DNA of 42,222 bases. Source: Terriglobia bacterium (GTDB lineage: Bacteria; Acidobacteriota; Terriglobia; Terriglobales; Acidobacteriaceae). Position 1 is the stretch's first letter, and each line of letters starts with the position of its first letter. The stretch spans positions 1 to 42,222 of the forward strand of contig JAIQFM010000011.1 of the NCBI GenBank assembly GCA_020073285.1. The letters are read 5' to 3'. Below the pieces are notes generated by a model, which worked only from the letters and a program-made list of their open reading frames with translations, was not told where the DNA came from and ran no database searches. The position numbers and the translations under genes are program-made. Below, piece after piece: positions 1 through 8,410 of the stretch.

Positions 1-835
1 TGTTGATGATGGTCAGCAGCAGCTTGCGGTCAATCTCGTCAAAGCCGTGGCGGTCCACCTCGAGCATCTGCAGGGCCGCCTCGGCGGTCGCCCGATCGAT
101 GTGCCCGCCGCCGCGGACCTGGGCGTAGTCGCGCACGCGCCGCAACAGCCGGTTGGCGATTCGCGGGGTTCCGCGGGCGCGTGACGCAATTTCCAGCGCG
201 CCTTCGCCATCAATTTTCACGCCAAGAATTTCCGCCGACCGCCGCACGATGACCTCCAAATCCTGGTGCGTGTAAAACTCCAGCCGCAGCACGATCCCGA
301 ACCGCGAGCGCAGCGGAGACGACAGCAGCCCCGCCCGCGTCGTCGCCCCGACAAAGGTGAACGGCTGTACCTCGATGGTGTGCGTCCGCGCCGACGGTCC
401 CTGCCCGATGATGATGTCCAGCTTGTAATCCTCCAGCGCCGAATACAGCAGTTCCTCCAGCGCCGGTTGCAGCCGGTGCACCTCGTCAATGAACAGCACC
501 TGTTTTTCGCGGACGTTGGTGAGGATGGCCGTCAGGTCGCCCTTGATCTGCAGCGCCGGCCCCGAGGTCTGTTGAAACTGCGCCCCCAACTCGTTGGCGA
601 TGATGGTGGCCAGCGTCGTCTTCCCCAGCCCCGGCGGCCCATACAGCAGCACGTGATCCAGCGCCTCTGCGCGCGAGCGCGCCGCCTCGATCGCCACCGC
701 CAGGTTTTCCTTGACCTTGGCCTGGCCGATGAATTCCTGCAGCCGCTGCGGCCGCAGCTTCAGTTCGAACGACGCATCGTCGTCCACCGGAGCGGCGGAA
801 ACAATGCGGTCTGGGTTTTCCTTGGATGTAGCCAC
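1..835 (-). CDS. ruvB: Holliday junction branch migration helicase RuvB (3' end outside window)
   Basis: AAA+ motor of the RuvAB complex, which drives branch migration of Holliday junctions on DNA. The reading frame starts at a GTG (833-835) and runs off the window edge after about 278 codons of a protein usually near 340 residues. Visible motifs are Walker A GPPGLGKT near residue 66, Walker B LFIDEVHR near residue 115 (the usual DEIH is DEVH here), and the sensor stretch [18 protein letters not shown] near residue 163, followed by the start of the winged-helix region. There is no strong Shine-Dalgarno before the GTG, so the exact start is less certain than the identity. Its partner ruvA lies about 33 kb away in this window rather than next to it. 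Confidence 0.95.
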   Translation of the reverse strand, partial: MATSKENPDRIVSAAPVDDDASFELKLRPQRLQEFIGQAKVKENLAVAIEAARSRAEALDHVLLYGPPGLGKTTLATIIANELGAQFQQTSGPALQIKGDLTAILTNVREKQVLFIDEVHRLQPALEELLYSALEDYKLDIIIGQGPSARTHTIEVQPFTFVGATTRAGLLSSPLRSRFGIVLRLEFYTHQDLEVIVRRSAEILGVKIDGEGALEIASRARGTPRIANRLLRRVRDYAQVRGGGHIDRATAEAALQMLEVDRHGFDEIDRKLLLTIIN

Positions 836-879
836 GGTGCGGCGATAGTAAGACGAAAGCGCCGCTGAGGCAATTGCGG

Positions 880-1020
880 GATTTGCCGATGCTTGATTTG
901 CCGATTTGCCGATTGAGTGATTTGCTGACTTGACCTATTGACTTGGCGAGCGCAAGCGTTTCGGAAGCAACCGACAACCGAATCCTAAATCGCCAAATCA
1001 CTAAATCGGCGAATCACCCA
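880..1020. repeat. Intergenic element with 8-bp period and inverted arms
   Basis: The left arm consists of degenerate octamers resembling GATTTGCC (about 885-950). The right arm (about 975-1018) consists of octamers resembling ACTAAATC, its reverse complement. The arms can fold on each other. The same architecture recurs at 27659-27775 and 36440-36578. It separates ruvB from the pilin gene; no gene is visible in it. Confidence 0.6.
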
Positions 1021-1024
1021 ATGT

Positions 1025-1507
1025 CTACTGCAGCACGATCCCCGTTGCCCGGCACGTCGCCGCCGTCCCGTCATTCGATTGCCAGATGATCCCGCTGACG
1101 TCGGAGCAGAACGCGCGCGTCCCGGTGGCGCCCACGGTCAGCGGCACCGCCGCCGAGTTGTACGTGGACACCGGTGCGCCGGTGCAATTGCCGAGCGAGA
1201 AGGTGTAGCCCGCTTTCACTCCCGTGGCCAGCACCGCGTCCAGGATTCCTCCCGCTGACGAACTGGTCGGATCCCCCGAGGCCGGCGGACCCAGTTCGCT
1301 CAACGCGCAGGTGTAGCCGATGGAGGGATACGTCGTCGCATAGGTAGTTTCCGCCGTCGAGATGGTCCGGATGGACGCTATCGCCGACGCCTCGTTCGCC
1401 GCCAGTCTCGATCGCAACAGGTTGGGAATAGCGATCGCGGCGATGATCAGGATGATAGCCACTACGATCAGCAGCTCGATCAGCGAGAATCCCTTTGCTT
1501 TCCTCAT
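1025..1507 (-). CDS. Type IV pilin-like / pseudopilin protein with prepilin leader
   Basis: Probable pilus or type II secretion pseudopilin subunit, processed by prepilin peptidase and inserted in the inner membrane before assembly. The short basic leader ends KAKG, followed by FSLIELLIVVAIILIIAAIA, the classical N-methylated hydrophobic helix with Glu at +5. The rest is a small Ser/Thr/Gly-rich globular domain with several Cys residues (for example in SLGNCTG, AFCSDV and ATCRAT) that could form disulfides. The chosen ATG (1505-1507) gives 160 residues and is preceded by a GGAGAGAG ribosome site; an upstream in-frame start would only add 13 residues before the leader. No other pilus gene is nearby, so whether it is a major pilin or a minor pseudopilin cannot be told. 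Confidence 0.9.
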   Translation of the reverse strand: MRKAKGFSLIELLIVVAIILIIAAIAIPNLLRSRLAANEASAIASIRTISTAETTYATTYPSIGYTCALSELGPPASGDPTSSSAGGILDAVLATGVKAGYTFSLGNCTGAPVSTYNSAAVPLTVGATGTRAFCSDVSGIIWQSNDGTAATCRATGIVLQ

Positions 1508-1683
1508 ACCCGGCACTCTCTCCGCCCCGCTGCGGTAGGCACGCAAGGCACATCATAGGCCCATTTTTGGCGGAGTATTGGGGAGGGTACTCTAAGAGTA
1601 ACGGGAGGAGGGCAAGCGTCCGCATTGTGGCGCAACCCCGCGGACTTGGCAAGTTACTTAAGGTCGTGCACGGATTACCAGTC

Positions 1684-1890
1684 TCATGGCTCCTGCCGCG
1701 TTGCCCCGATTTCGGTCAGCACTTCCTGCCCCACCACCTTGCCATCCTGGTACACGACGTGCATCAATCGCACCCGATAACTGCGCTTGCGCGCCATCAC
1801 CTGGGCGAGGTCGAAGTCCATGAACGACGCAATAAACTCCCACTTCCCGCCGTTGTTCTCCCAGATCTCGAACTGTACGAACCTCGCCAT
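1684..1890 (-). CDS. Small conserved-looking hypothetical protein (68 aa)
   Basis: Not recognised. It encodes a soluble 68-residue protein with mixed aromatic and charged residues and no signal peptide or membrane segment. It lies downstream of the EF-G paralogue in the same orientation, about 135 bases after its stop. The amino-acid composition looks like a real folded domain (alternating hydrophobic strands such as FVQFEIWE and RVRLMHVVY) rather than a shadow frame. The ribosome site before the ATG is weak (ACGGTAG). It may be co-transcribed with the upstream gene. Confidence 0.5.
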   Translation of the reverse strand: MARFVQFEIWENNGGKWEFIASFMDFDLAQVMARKRSYRVRLMHVVYQDGKVVGQEVLTEIGATRQEP

Positions 1891-2025
1891 GCACTACCGT
1901 GATCGGTTGTCGTTGCCCGCCTTGCCACAATCCTGTGCACCCGTTGCGGTGCGGTGGGGGGTTCTCCGTTAACGATCAAAGCGGTCCTCTCAGCCGCCTT
2001 GCCCGGTACCCGCCGCGGCTCGCCA

Positions 2026-4131
2026 CTACTCCTCCTCCGCCGTCTCCTCGCCGCGCGACTTCTTGTAATTCTCGATGATCTTTTCCTGCTGCTGCGCCGG
2101 CACGATGTCGTAGTGGTCCATTTCCATGTTGAACGACCCGCGGCCCTGCGTCATGGAGGTGAGGTCCACGCCGTAGGTGAGCATCTCCGCCATCGGCACC
2201 AAGGCCTTGATCACCGTCTTGCCCGCCTTGTTGTCCATGCCCTGAATGCGCCCGCGCCGCCCGTTTAGGTCGCCCATGACCGCGCCCGCGAACTCGTCCG
2301 GAATCTCGATCGCCACCTTCATGATCGGCTCCAGCAGCGTCGGCTTGGCCTGCTCCATCGCCTTCTTGAACGCGATCCGCCCCGCCGTCTTGAACGACAA
2401 TTCGTTGGAATCCACGTCGTGATACGACCCGTCGTACAGCACCACCTTGAAATCCACCACCGGGTACCCGGCCAGGAAGCCGCGCTGCGCCGCTTCCACG
2501 ATGCCCTTCTCCACCGCCGGAATGAAGTTCCTCGGAATCGCGCCCCCGAAAATCTCGTTCACAAACTCGAAATTCCCTCCCCGCGGCAGCGGCTCCATCT
2601 TGATCCGGCAATCGCCGAACTGGCCGTGTCCGCCCGTCTGCTTCTTGTGACGTCCCTGCACATCCGCCCTTCCGCGGATCGTCTCCCGATAGGGCACCTT
2701 GGGCGCCTTCAGGTTTACCTCGGTGTGAAAGCGCTTCTTCAGTTTCGAGACCGTCACCTCGATGTGCTGCTGTCCCGTGCCCGCGATCAAAAACTCCTTC
2801 GTCTGCTCGTCCCGGAAGAAGCGCAGCATGGCGTCCTCCTCGCGCAGCTTGGCGATGCCGTTCGACAGCTTGTCTTCATCGGCTCTCGTCTTCGGCTCGA
2901 TGGCAAACGTGATCGCCGGCTCCGGCAGCTTCACCTGCGGATACTGGATCGGCGACGCCTTATCGCCCAGCGTGTCGCCCGTCAACGTGTCGCGCAGCTT
3001 GGCCACCGCGCCCAGGTCGCCGGCATGGATTTCGTTCACCGGCGCCATGTTCTTGCCCTGCATGACGGACACGTGCGCCAGCTTTTCCGGGCTCGACCGC
3101 GTGATGTTCTGCAGCGCGGCATCGTTCTTCAGCACGCCCGAATAAACCTTGAAGTATGAAATGCGTCCCGCAAACGGATCGTTCAGTGTCTTGAACACGA
3201 ACGCCGACACCGGTTCGTTGTCCGCCACCTTCCGCACCTGCGGCGCTCCATTGCCGCTGCCCGGCAGCGCTTCCACCGGCGGTCGCCGCGTTGCCGCCGG
3301 CAAATAGTCCGCGATGAACTGCAGCAATCGATCCGCTCCGATATTCCCCAAACCCGAGGTGTACAGCACCGGGTAAATCCGCCGCGCCTCCACCGCCTTG
3401 CGCAGCCCCGCCAGCAGGTGCTCTTCCCCGATCGTGCCCTTGTCGAAGAATTCTTCCATCAGCGCGTCGTCGCCCTCGGCGATCAACTCCACCAGCTTTT
3501 CGTGCGCGCTTTGTGCCGCGTCCTTCAAATTCGCCGGGATTTCGCCTTCCTTGCCCTGCCCGTTGCCGCCCATCTCGTAGGTGAACGCCTTCATTCGCAC
3601 CAGGTCCACCACTCCGCTCAGGTTCTTCTCGCTGCCGATGGGAAGCTGCACCGGGATCGCCGTCCGCCCGAACGCCGCCGCCGCCGACTCCAGCATGCGC
3701 TCGGCATCCGCGCGCTCGCGATCCATGCGCGATCCGACGATCACCCGCGGCAGGTTGTACTCCTCGGCGTACTGCCACGTCTTTTCGGTGACCACTTCCA
3801 CCCCGCCGACGCCGTCCACCGCCACCACCACGCCCTCCACCGCCGGCATCGCCATCTTGGCCTCGTGCACGAACATGTTGAACCCCGGCGTGTCGATGAA
3901 GTTGATTTTCGTGCCCTTCCACTCGGCCAACGCCACCGCGCTGGAGATCGTCATCTGCCGCGCGATCGCTTCTTCGTAGAAATCGGTGGTGGTGCTGCCG
4001 TCGTCCACTCGCCCCAGCTTCGGCGTCGCGCCCGCGGTGTACAGCATGGCGTAGATCATTTGCGTCTTGCCCGCGTGGCCGTGGCCCACCACCGCGACAT
4101 TACGCACGTTTGCGCCTTCATAAACTTTCAC
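2026..4131 (-). CDS. Elongation factor G paralogue with non-canonical GTPase motifs
   Basis: Translational GTPase of the EF-G family, about 701 residues, with G domain, domain II, the ribosome-contacting domain IV (TGGHGQFGDCRIKMEPL region) and domain V. It departs from housekeeping EF-G. G3 reads DTPGFNMF, so the catalytic His of DTPGHVDF is Phe. G4 reads SRMD instead of NKMD. Switch I is ARQMTISS instead of the usual ERGITI-type sequence. G1 is GHGHAGKT (residues 16-23). This resembles EF-G2-like paralogues rather than fusA. The GTG start at 4129-4131 is preferred over the upstream in-frame ATG (4158), because an AAAGGAG ribosome site lies 8 bases before the GTG and inside the longer frame. 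A single translocation role, or an auxiliary role without normal GTP hydrolysis, cannot be decided from sequence. Confidence 0.9.
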   Translation of the reverse strand: MKVYEGANVRNVAVVGHGHAGKTQMIYAMLYTAGATPKLGRVDDGSTTTDFYEEAIARQMTISSAVALAEWKGTKINFIDTPGFNMFVHEAKMAMPAVEGVVVAVDGVGGVEVVTEKTWQYAEEYNLPRVIVGSRMDRERADAERMLESAAAAFGRTAIPVQLPIGSEKNLSGVVDLVRMKAFTYEMGGNGQGKEGEIPANLKDAAQSAHEKLVELIAEGDDALMEEFFDKGTIGEEHLLAGLRKAVEARRIYPVLYTSGLGNIGADRLLQFIADYLPAATRRPPVEALPGSGNGAPQVRKVADNEPVSAFVFKTLNDPFAGRISYFKVYSGVLKNDAALQNITRSSPEKLAHVSVMQGKNMAPVNEIHAGDLGAVAKLRDTLTGDTLGDKASPIQYPQVKLPEPAITFAIEPKTRADEDKLSNGIAKLREEDAMLRFFRDEQTKEFLIAGTGQQHIEVTVSKLKKRFHTEVNLKAPKVPYRETIRGRADVQGRHKKQTGGHGQFGDCRIKMEPLPRGGNFEFVNEIFGGAIPRNFIPAVEKGIVEAAQRGFLAGYPVVDFKVVLYDGSYHDVDSNELSFKTAGRIAFKKAMEQAKPTLLEPIMKVAIEIPDEFAGAVMGDLNGRRGRIQGMDNKAGKTVIKALVPMAEMLTYGVDLTSMTQGRGSFNMEMDHYDIVPAQQQEKIIENYKKSRGEETAEEE

Positions 4132-4139
4132 GATTGAAA

Positions 4140-4146
4140 CTCCTTT
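4140..4146 (-). promoter_or_regulatory. Ribosome binding site that sets the EF-G paralogue start
   Basis: AAAGGAG on the minus strand, 8 bases upstream of the GTG at 4131. Because it falls downstream of the in-frame ATG at 4158, it argues for the shorter protein. Confidence 0.75.
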
Positions 4147-4256
4147 AGGCCATTCCACTTCCCGGGTTGTGCCGCCGACGGGATTCGGACCCCTTGCGGA
4201 AGGGCGAATGGGAGAGCTAGGAAACCTGTGATTTTAACAGACGCGAATTTTCCCCC

Positions 4257-4335
4257 TCAACTTGAAGCCTGTAGCGGGCGTGAGCGGAGCGGCAGCCCGC
4301 CGCCGAAATCCCGAGGCGAAGCCGAGGGATCTCAT
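4257..4335. repeat. GC-rich palindromic intergenic repeat
   Basis: Contains two imperfect hairpins between the VOC gene and the EF-G gene: one with CGGGCG/CGCCCG-type arms and one with ATCCC/GGGAT arms around CGAGGCGAAGCCGAG. It is the same style of element as those packed between rpe and the restriction-modification gene. Confidence 0.5.
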
Positions 4336-4337
4336 GG

Positions 4338-4706
4338 TCAGGCCTTGAGCGGCGCCTGAAACCGGAGGCTGTTGCCATCGGTATCCTTGACGTACATTTC
4401 TCGCGTGCCCCAGGTCTGGTCGACGGGGCCGACGGCGATCGGCACCTGCTTGGCGACGAATTCGGCATGCAGGGCGTCCACGTCGTCCACCACCAGGTTG
4501 ACCGCACCGCCGGAAACGCCGTCGCCGGACAATGACGACACATGTAGCCAGACACCGTCGCGCGATAGACCCATGTAACACGGGTCTGGCGTCGCAGCAC
4601 CGAGCCGGTTGGCGAATTCAAGTCGGAACCCGAGCCGTTTGCAATAGAACTCCTCCGCTGCCACCGAACTCGAGACATGCAGGACCGGAATCGCGAGCTT
4701 GATCAC
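4338..4706 (-). CDS. VOC superfamily (glyoxalase / bleomycin-resistance-like) protein
   Basis: Small metal-dependent-fold protein of the vicinal oxygen chelate superfamily; the substrate is unknown. Family features are the opening IKLAIPVLHVSSSVAAEEFY strand-helix, the LGFRLEF strand, VNLVVDDVDALHAEF in the middle and the closing MYVKDTDGNSLRF. The closing Glu/His metal positions are not clearly conserved (DGNSLRFQ lacks the usual Glu), so it may be an antibiotic-binding or non-catalytic member. A GTG at 4704-4706 follows a GGTGAGG ribosome site. A GTG four codons upstream lacks one and was not chosen. Length is 122 residues, normal for a single-domain VOC protein. Confidence 0.85.
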   Translation of the reverse strand: MIKLAIPVLHVSSSVAAEEFYCKRLGFRLEFANRLGAATPDPCYMGLSRDGVWLHVSSLSGDGVSGGAVNLVVDDVDALHAEFVAKQVPIAVGPVDQTWGTREMYVKDTDGNSLRFQAPLKA

Positions 4707-4754
4707 ACGCCACCTCACCTTTTGGCCAATATCTTAATTAGCCGGCGTCCGAAG

Positions 4755-4797
4755 GAGCAGCCTGGAGCCCGAAGCCCGAAGCCTGGGAAGCCTTTCT
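4755..4797. repeat. Heptamer repeat, unit GCCCGAA
   Basis: Two near-perfect GCCCGAA units flanked by degenerate ones. The same heptamer recurs at 17426-17460 and, reversed, near 34914-34935. Confidence 0.5.
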
Positions 4798-4897
4798 ACT
4801 CCTTGCGCCCGCCCCCTGCCCCATCGCATGCTGGCTCCACGTTGTGGGGGCTTTAATTTTGCGTATCCAAGACGCCGGATAACAACTCTAACGGTTC

Positions 4898-5275
4898 ATG
4901 ACTGGCGCGAAACGTCAATCCGCGCGCGCAATCGCCTCGCTCATCGTCCTTGCGCTCTGCTGGCCGATGGCGACGGCCTTCGCCGCTGCCGCTTCCGCGC
5001 CCGCTCAAAAAGCCTGCTGCATGCGCGCCTCGCATGGCTGCCATGAGCATGACCAGTCGGGCAACCAGTCCGGCGACCAGTTCGAATCCATCTGCCATGC
5101 CTGCGGATGGTGCCACGCGCTCCCCAACGCCCCGGCGCACTTGGCGTCCGCCTCCGTCACGTTCTCATTCTCGGTTTATCTTGCGGCCGGACCCGCCGAC
5201 TCGCAATCCCAGCCGGCTCCGGCGCCCTCCCGCCTGCACTCCTCCCGCGCCCCTCCGCGCACCGCTGAAACCTAG
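4898..5275 (+). CDS. Secreted Cys/His-rich small protein, candidate metal-binding
   Basis: A 125-residue protein with an N-terminal signal-like segment (residues 10-32, ending AFAAAASA) followed by a cluster of possible metal ligands: Cys40, Cys41, His46, Cys48, His49, His51 and then CHACGWCH at 66-73. The C-terminal 50 residues are Ala/Pro/Ser-rich. The layout resembles small periplasmic proteins placed upstream of TonB-dependent receptors in metal-responsive clusters (DUF2946-like), but I cannot name the family with certainty. It is followed about 175 bases later by the TonB receptor on the same strand. No strong ribosome site is visible. Confidence 0.65.
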   Translation: MTGAKRQSARAIASLIVLALCWPMATAFAAAASAPAQKACCMRASHGCHEHDQSGNQSGDQFESICHACGWCHALPNAPAHLASASVTFSFSVYLAAGPADSQSQPAPAPSRLHSSRAPPRTAET

Positions 5276-5292
5276 AGCAGTCCGAGCTGCCG

Positions 5293-5388
5293 ATCACCAC
5301 CGAGACACAGAGGCCACCGAGGGTCCCTGTGGCAAGAAATCAACTCTCGGTGAACCTCGGTGCACTCGGCGCCTCGGTGGTGAACTGG
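5293..5388. repeat. Intergenic element with about 9-bp period (CACCGAG / CTCGGTG arms)
   Basis: The left arm repeats ACCGAG-type nonamers; the right arm repeats CTCGGTG-type nonamers, so the two ends are inverted. A relative lies at 32838-32932. It separates the Cys/His-rich gene from the TonB receptor. Confidence 0.55.
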
Positions 5389-5449
5389 CATCCGAGTCTG
5401 CCCCGATCATTGATGGCATTCGCGTCTTTTGCGGGAAGGGTCTTCTTAC

Positions 5450-7627
5450 ATGCGCAAGAATTGGATTTTTTTTCTGCTTCTCCTTTGTGCCGCCGCCGCC
5501 CACGCCACCGTCTTTGGCGGCATCCGCGGCCTGGTTCATGACGCCCAGCACCGCCCCATTGCGGGCGCCCAGGTGGTCATCCATGCCGTCAACTCCGACT
5601 GGCGCAAGAGCGCCACTACCAACGACCTCGGCGAGTTTCGCCTCGACGCCGTTCCCGCCGGCGCCTACGAGATTGACGTTTCCGCCCCCGGCTTCGCCGA
5701 TTCACGCCAGACCCTCACCGTCACCTCCGGCAATGTCCTGGAGGTTCACTTCCCGCTCGCCATCGCCCAAGTCCACGAGTCCATCGAAGTCAAAGCCGAG
5801 CCCGAATCCGTCGGTACCACTACGTCTACCACCAGCGCCCTGGTCAGCCGCGAGCAGATCGCGCAAACCCCCGGCGCCGACCGCACCAACAGCCTCGCCA
5901 TGATCACCGACTTCACTCCCAGCGCGGTCATCGTGCACGACCAGTTGCACCTCCGCGGCGGTCACCAGGTCACCTGGCTGCTCGACGGCGTTCCTGTGCC
6001 CAACACCAACATCGCCAGCAACGTCGGCCCCCAGTTCGACCCCAAGGACATGGACTATCTCGAAATCCAGCGCGGCGGCTTCTCCTCTGAATACGGCGAT
6101 CGCGCTTACGGCGTGCTCAACGTCGTCCCGCGCTCCGGCTTCGAGCGCGACCATCAGGCCGAGCTCGTCGCCAGCTACGGCAGCTTCAACCAGACCAACA
6201 ACCAACTCAACTTCGGCAGCCACAACCAGCGCTTCGCCTATTACGGCAGCATCTCCGGCAACCGTACCGACCTCGGCCTTGAGACCCCGGTGCCGCAGGT
6301 TATCCACGACCTCGGCGGCGGCCTCAGCGCTTTCACGTCACTGATCTATAACAAGACGCCGAACGACCAGCTTCGTTCCGTCGTCTCGGTGCGCGGCGAC
6401 CACTACCAGGTTCCCAACGACCCCGACCAGCAAGCCTTGGGATTGCGCGACATCAATAACGAGCGCGATGTCTTCGCCAACTTCTCCTGGGTGCACACCT
6501 CGCCGCAAGGGCTGATGCTCACCGTCTCGCCCTTCTACCACTTCAACTCCGCGCACTATCGGGGCAGTGTGGATGACGACCGCGGCTCCAACTATGCCGG
6601 CGGGGTCGTCACCCTGGGCGCCAGCAGCGGACGCCACAACGCGCGCATCGGGGTCGAAGGCTTCGCGCAGCACGAATCCCGCGCCCTTGCCCTCACCAGC
6701 GACACCGGTGCGTTCAGCGCGTCACAGCGCTCGTGGGGCAGCCTCGCCGCGCTCTTCGCCGAAGACCAGTTCAAGGCCGCCTCATGGCTTACCTTCAACG
6801 CCGGCGTGCGCCTCACCCACTACAGCGGCGGGGTCAATGAAACCGTCGCCGACCCGCGCATCGGCGCCGCCCTCACCGTCCCTCGTTTGCGGTGGACCTT
6901 GCGCGCCTTCTACGGCCGCTACTACCAGGCGCCGCCTCTGTTCAGCGTTGGCGGGCCCGTGCTCGCCCTCGCCACCGACCAGGGCTTCGGCTTCCTGCCG
7001 CTCAAAGGCGAACGCGACGAGCAGCATGAGTTCGGCCTCGCCATTCCCCTGCGCGGCTGGACGCTCGACTTCTCCCACTTCAAAACCGCCGCCAAGAACT
7101 TCTTCGACCACGACGTCCTCGGCAATTCCAACATCTTCTTCCCGCTCACCATTGAGCGCGCCCGCATTCACGGCTACGAAGCCACCGTTCGCTCGCCCCA
7201 GATCGCCGGCCGCGCCCAGCTTCATCTTGCCTTCTCGCGCCAGTGGGTGGAAGGCTTCGGCGGCGTCACTGGCGGTCTTACCGACTTCTCCCCGCCCGCG
7301 GACACTTGGTTCCTTCTCGATCACGACCAGCGCGACACCCTCAGCTTCGGCGGCAATGTCCGCCTGCCCTTGCACTCCTGGATGTCCGCCAACCTCAATT
7401 ACGGTTCCGGCTTCCTCGACGGCGACGGCCCCGTTCACCTGCCTTCGCACACCACCTTCGATCTCTCGCTGGGCAAGACCTTGCACGAGAACTGGACCGT
7501 GCAGGCCAGCGCGCTCAATCTCAACAACAACCGCTACCTGCTCGACAACAGCAACACCTTTGGCGGCACCCACTACGTCAATCCGCGCGAAGTCATGGTC
7601 GAGGTCCGCTACCGCTTCAAGTATTAG
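5450..7627 (+). CDS. TonB-dependent outer membrane receptor with carboxypeptidase-regulatory-like N-terminal domain
   Basis: Outer-membrane beta-barrel importer energised by TonB; the substrate is unknown. The start ATG at 5450 gives a clean signal peptide (MRKNWIFFLLLLCAAAAHA). Next come a CarboxypepD_reg-like domain (about residues 21-105: FGGIRGLVHDAQHRPIAGA), a plug domain containing LHLRGGHQVTWLLDGVPVP and the EIQRGGFSSEYGDRAYGVLN segment (about 165-225), and a barrel ending in aromatic RYRFKY. At 725 residues it is shorter than the roughly 1000-residue Oar-like receptors common in acidobacteria. It is flanked by a secreted Cys/His-rich protein and a periplasmic thiol oxidoreductase, which suggests metal or thiol-linked uptake, an inference only. 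Confidence 0.93.
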   Translation: MRKNWIFFLLLLCAAAAHATVFGGIRGLVHDAQHRPIAGAQVVIHAVNSDWRKSATTNDLGEFRLDAVPAGAYEIDVSAPGFADSRQTLTVTSGNVLEVHFPLAIAQVHESIEVKAEPESVGTTTSTTSALVSREQIAQTPGADRTNSLAMITDFTPSAVIVHDQLHLRGGHQVTWLLDGVPVPNTNIASNVGPQFDPKDMDYLEIQRGGFSSEYGDRAYGVLNVVPRSGFERDHQAELVASYGSFNQTNNQLNFGSHNQRFAYYGSISGNRTDLGLETPVPQVIHDLGGGLSAFTSLIYNKTPNDQLRSVVSVRGDHYQVPNDPDQQALGLRDINNERDVFANFSWVHTSPQGLMLTVSPFYHFNSAHYRGSVDDDRGSNYAGGVVTLGASSGRHNARIGVEGFAQHESRALALTSDTGAFSASQRSWGSLAALFAEDQFKAASWLTFNAGVRLTHYSGGVNETVADPRIGAALTVPRLRWTLRAFYGRYYQAPPLFSVGGPVLALATDQGFGFLPLKGERDEQHEFGLAIPLRGWTLDFSHFKTAAKNFFDHDVLGNSNIFFPLTIERARIHGYEATVRSPQIAGRAQLHLAFSRQWVEGFGGVTGGLTDFSPPADTWFLLDHDQRDTLSFGGNVRLPLHSWMSANLNYGSGFLDGDGPVHLPSHTTFDLSLGKTLHENWTVQASALNLNNNRYLLDNSNTFGGTHYVNPREVMVEVRYRFKY

Positions 7628-7720
7628 CGCAGTTTAGGAATTGCTGTAGCCGCGACGGACTGTTCTTTGAAGGGGCGTTAAAGTGCAGGGCTCGGAGCCA
7701 GCGCGACTATATGTGCCCGG

Positions 7721-7746
7721 TCGCATCTATAAGACTCGCATCTATA
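7721..7746. repeat. Short direct repeat overlapping the start of the DsbA-like gene
   Basis: TCGCATCTATA occurs at 7721-7731 and again at 7736-7746, the second copy running into the proposed ATG. It may be an operator or a slippage product. Confidence 0.5.
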
Positions 7747-8405
7747 TGAAAAGAGCATCGCCCAACATGAAAATGAAGAAACGCAGGCAACTGATCAGCT
7801 TGTTAGTCCTTGTGTTGTGCGGCACCGTCGCCTTGCGCGCGCAGAGCGGCAATGAAATCCTGCGCCCGCCCAAGGGCGCCAAGGTGGCCATCGTGGTTTT
7901 TGAAGATCTCGAGTGCCCCGACTGCGCCCGCGCCGCTCCGCTCGTTGAGGAAGCCTCCAAGACCTACAAGATTCCGGTCGTGCGCTACGACTTTCCCCTG
8001 CCCCAGCATCTGTGGTCGTTCGACGCCGCCGTGCAGGCCCGCTATTTCGGCAGCAAGTCCCCCGCGCTCGGTGTGGAATTCCGCGAGTACATCTTTTCGC
8101 ACCAGCAGGAGATCACCGGCGCCAATCCCTTGGACGAAACCGGCCAGAAGCAGCGGTTGCGCGCCGCCTCCGAAAAATTCGCCCAGGCGCACAAGCTCGC
8201 ACTGCCCTTCGTCGTGGACCCACAGAACAAGTTCGCCAACGCCGTCCGCGCCGACCGCGACATCGGCACCCGTATCGGCATCCAGCACACGCCGACGCTG
8301 TACGTCGTCAACAACAGCCGCACTGGCCGCCCCTTCATCGAAGTCGTCGACCGTTCGCAGCTATTCCAATTGATCGACCAGATGATAAGCGAAGCGGGCT
8401 CCTGA
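7746..8405 (+). CDS. Secreted DsbA-family thiol-disulfide oxidoreductase
   Basis: Thioredoxin-fold protein of the DsbA/DsbG type expected in the periplasm. After an N-terminal basic-hydrophobic signal segment (LISLLVLVLCGTVALRAQ) comes the strand VAIVVFEDLECPDCARAAP with the active-site CPDC at about residues 57-60. Later it has the cis-Pro region GIQHTPTLYVVNN near residue 180. Length (219 residues) suits a single thioredoxin_4-like domain. Two starts are possible: ATG 7746 (used here) and ATG 7767, which gives a shorter, more typical signal peptide. Neither has a good ribosome site. It follows the TonB receptor by 118 bases. Confidence 0.88.
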   Translation: MKRASPNMKMKKRRQLISLLVLVLCGTVALRAQSGNEILRPPKGAKVAIVVFEDLECPDCARAAPLVEEASKTYKIPVVRYDFPLPQHLWSFDAAVQARYFGSKSPALGVEFREYIFSHQQEITGANPLDETGQKQRLRAASEKFAQAHKLALPFVVDPQNKFANAVRADRDIGTRIGIQHTPTLYVVNNSRTGRPFIEVVDRSQLFQLIDQMISEAGS

Positions 8406-8410
8406 ACGGT

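Noticed and set aside
880-1020. CRISPR-like array near the window start
   Set aside because: Octamer period without spacers of constant length, and inverted arms; not a CRISPR.
4160-4260. tRNA-like sequence upstream of the EF-G gene: T-arm-like GGGGTCCGAATCCCGTC on the minus strand
   Set aside because: The T stem has a mismatch, the loop is TCCGAAT rather than TTCGAAT, and no matching 5' acceptor or D arm could be found; at most a pseudo-tRNA fragment.
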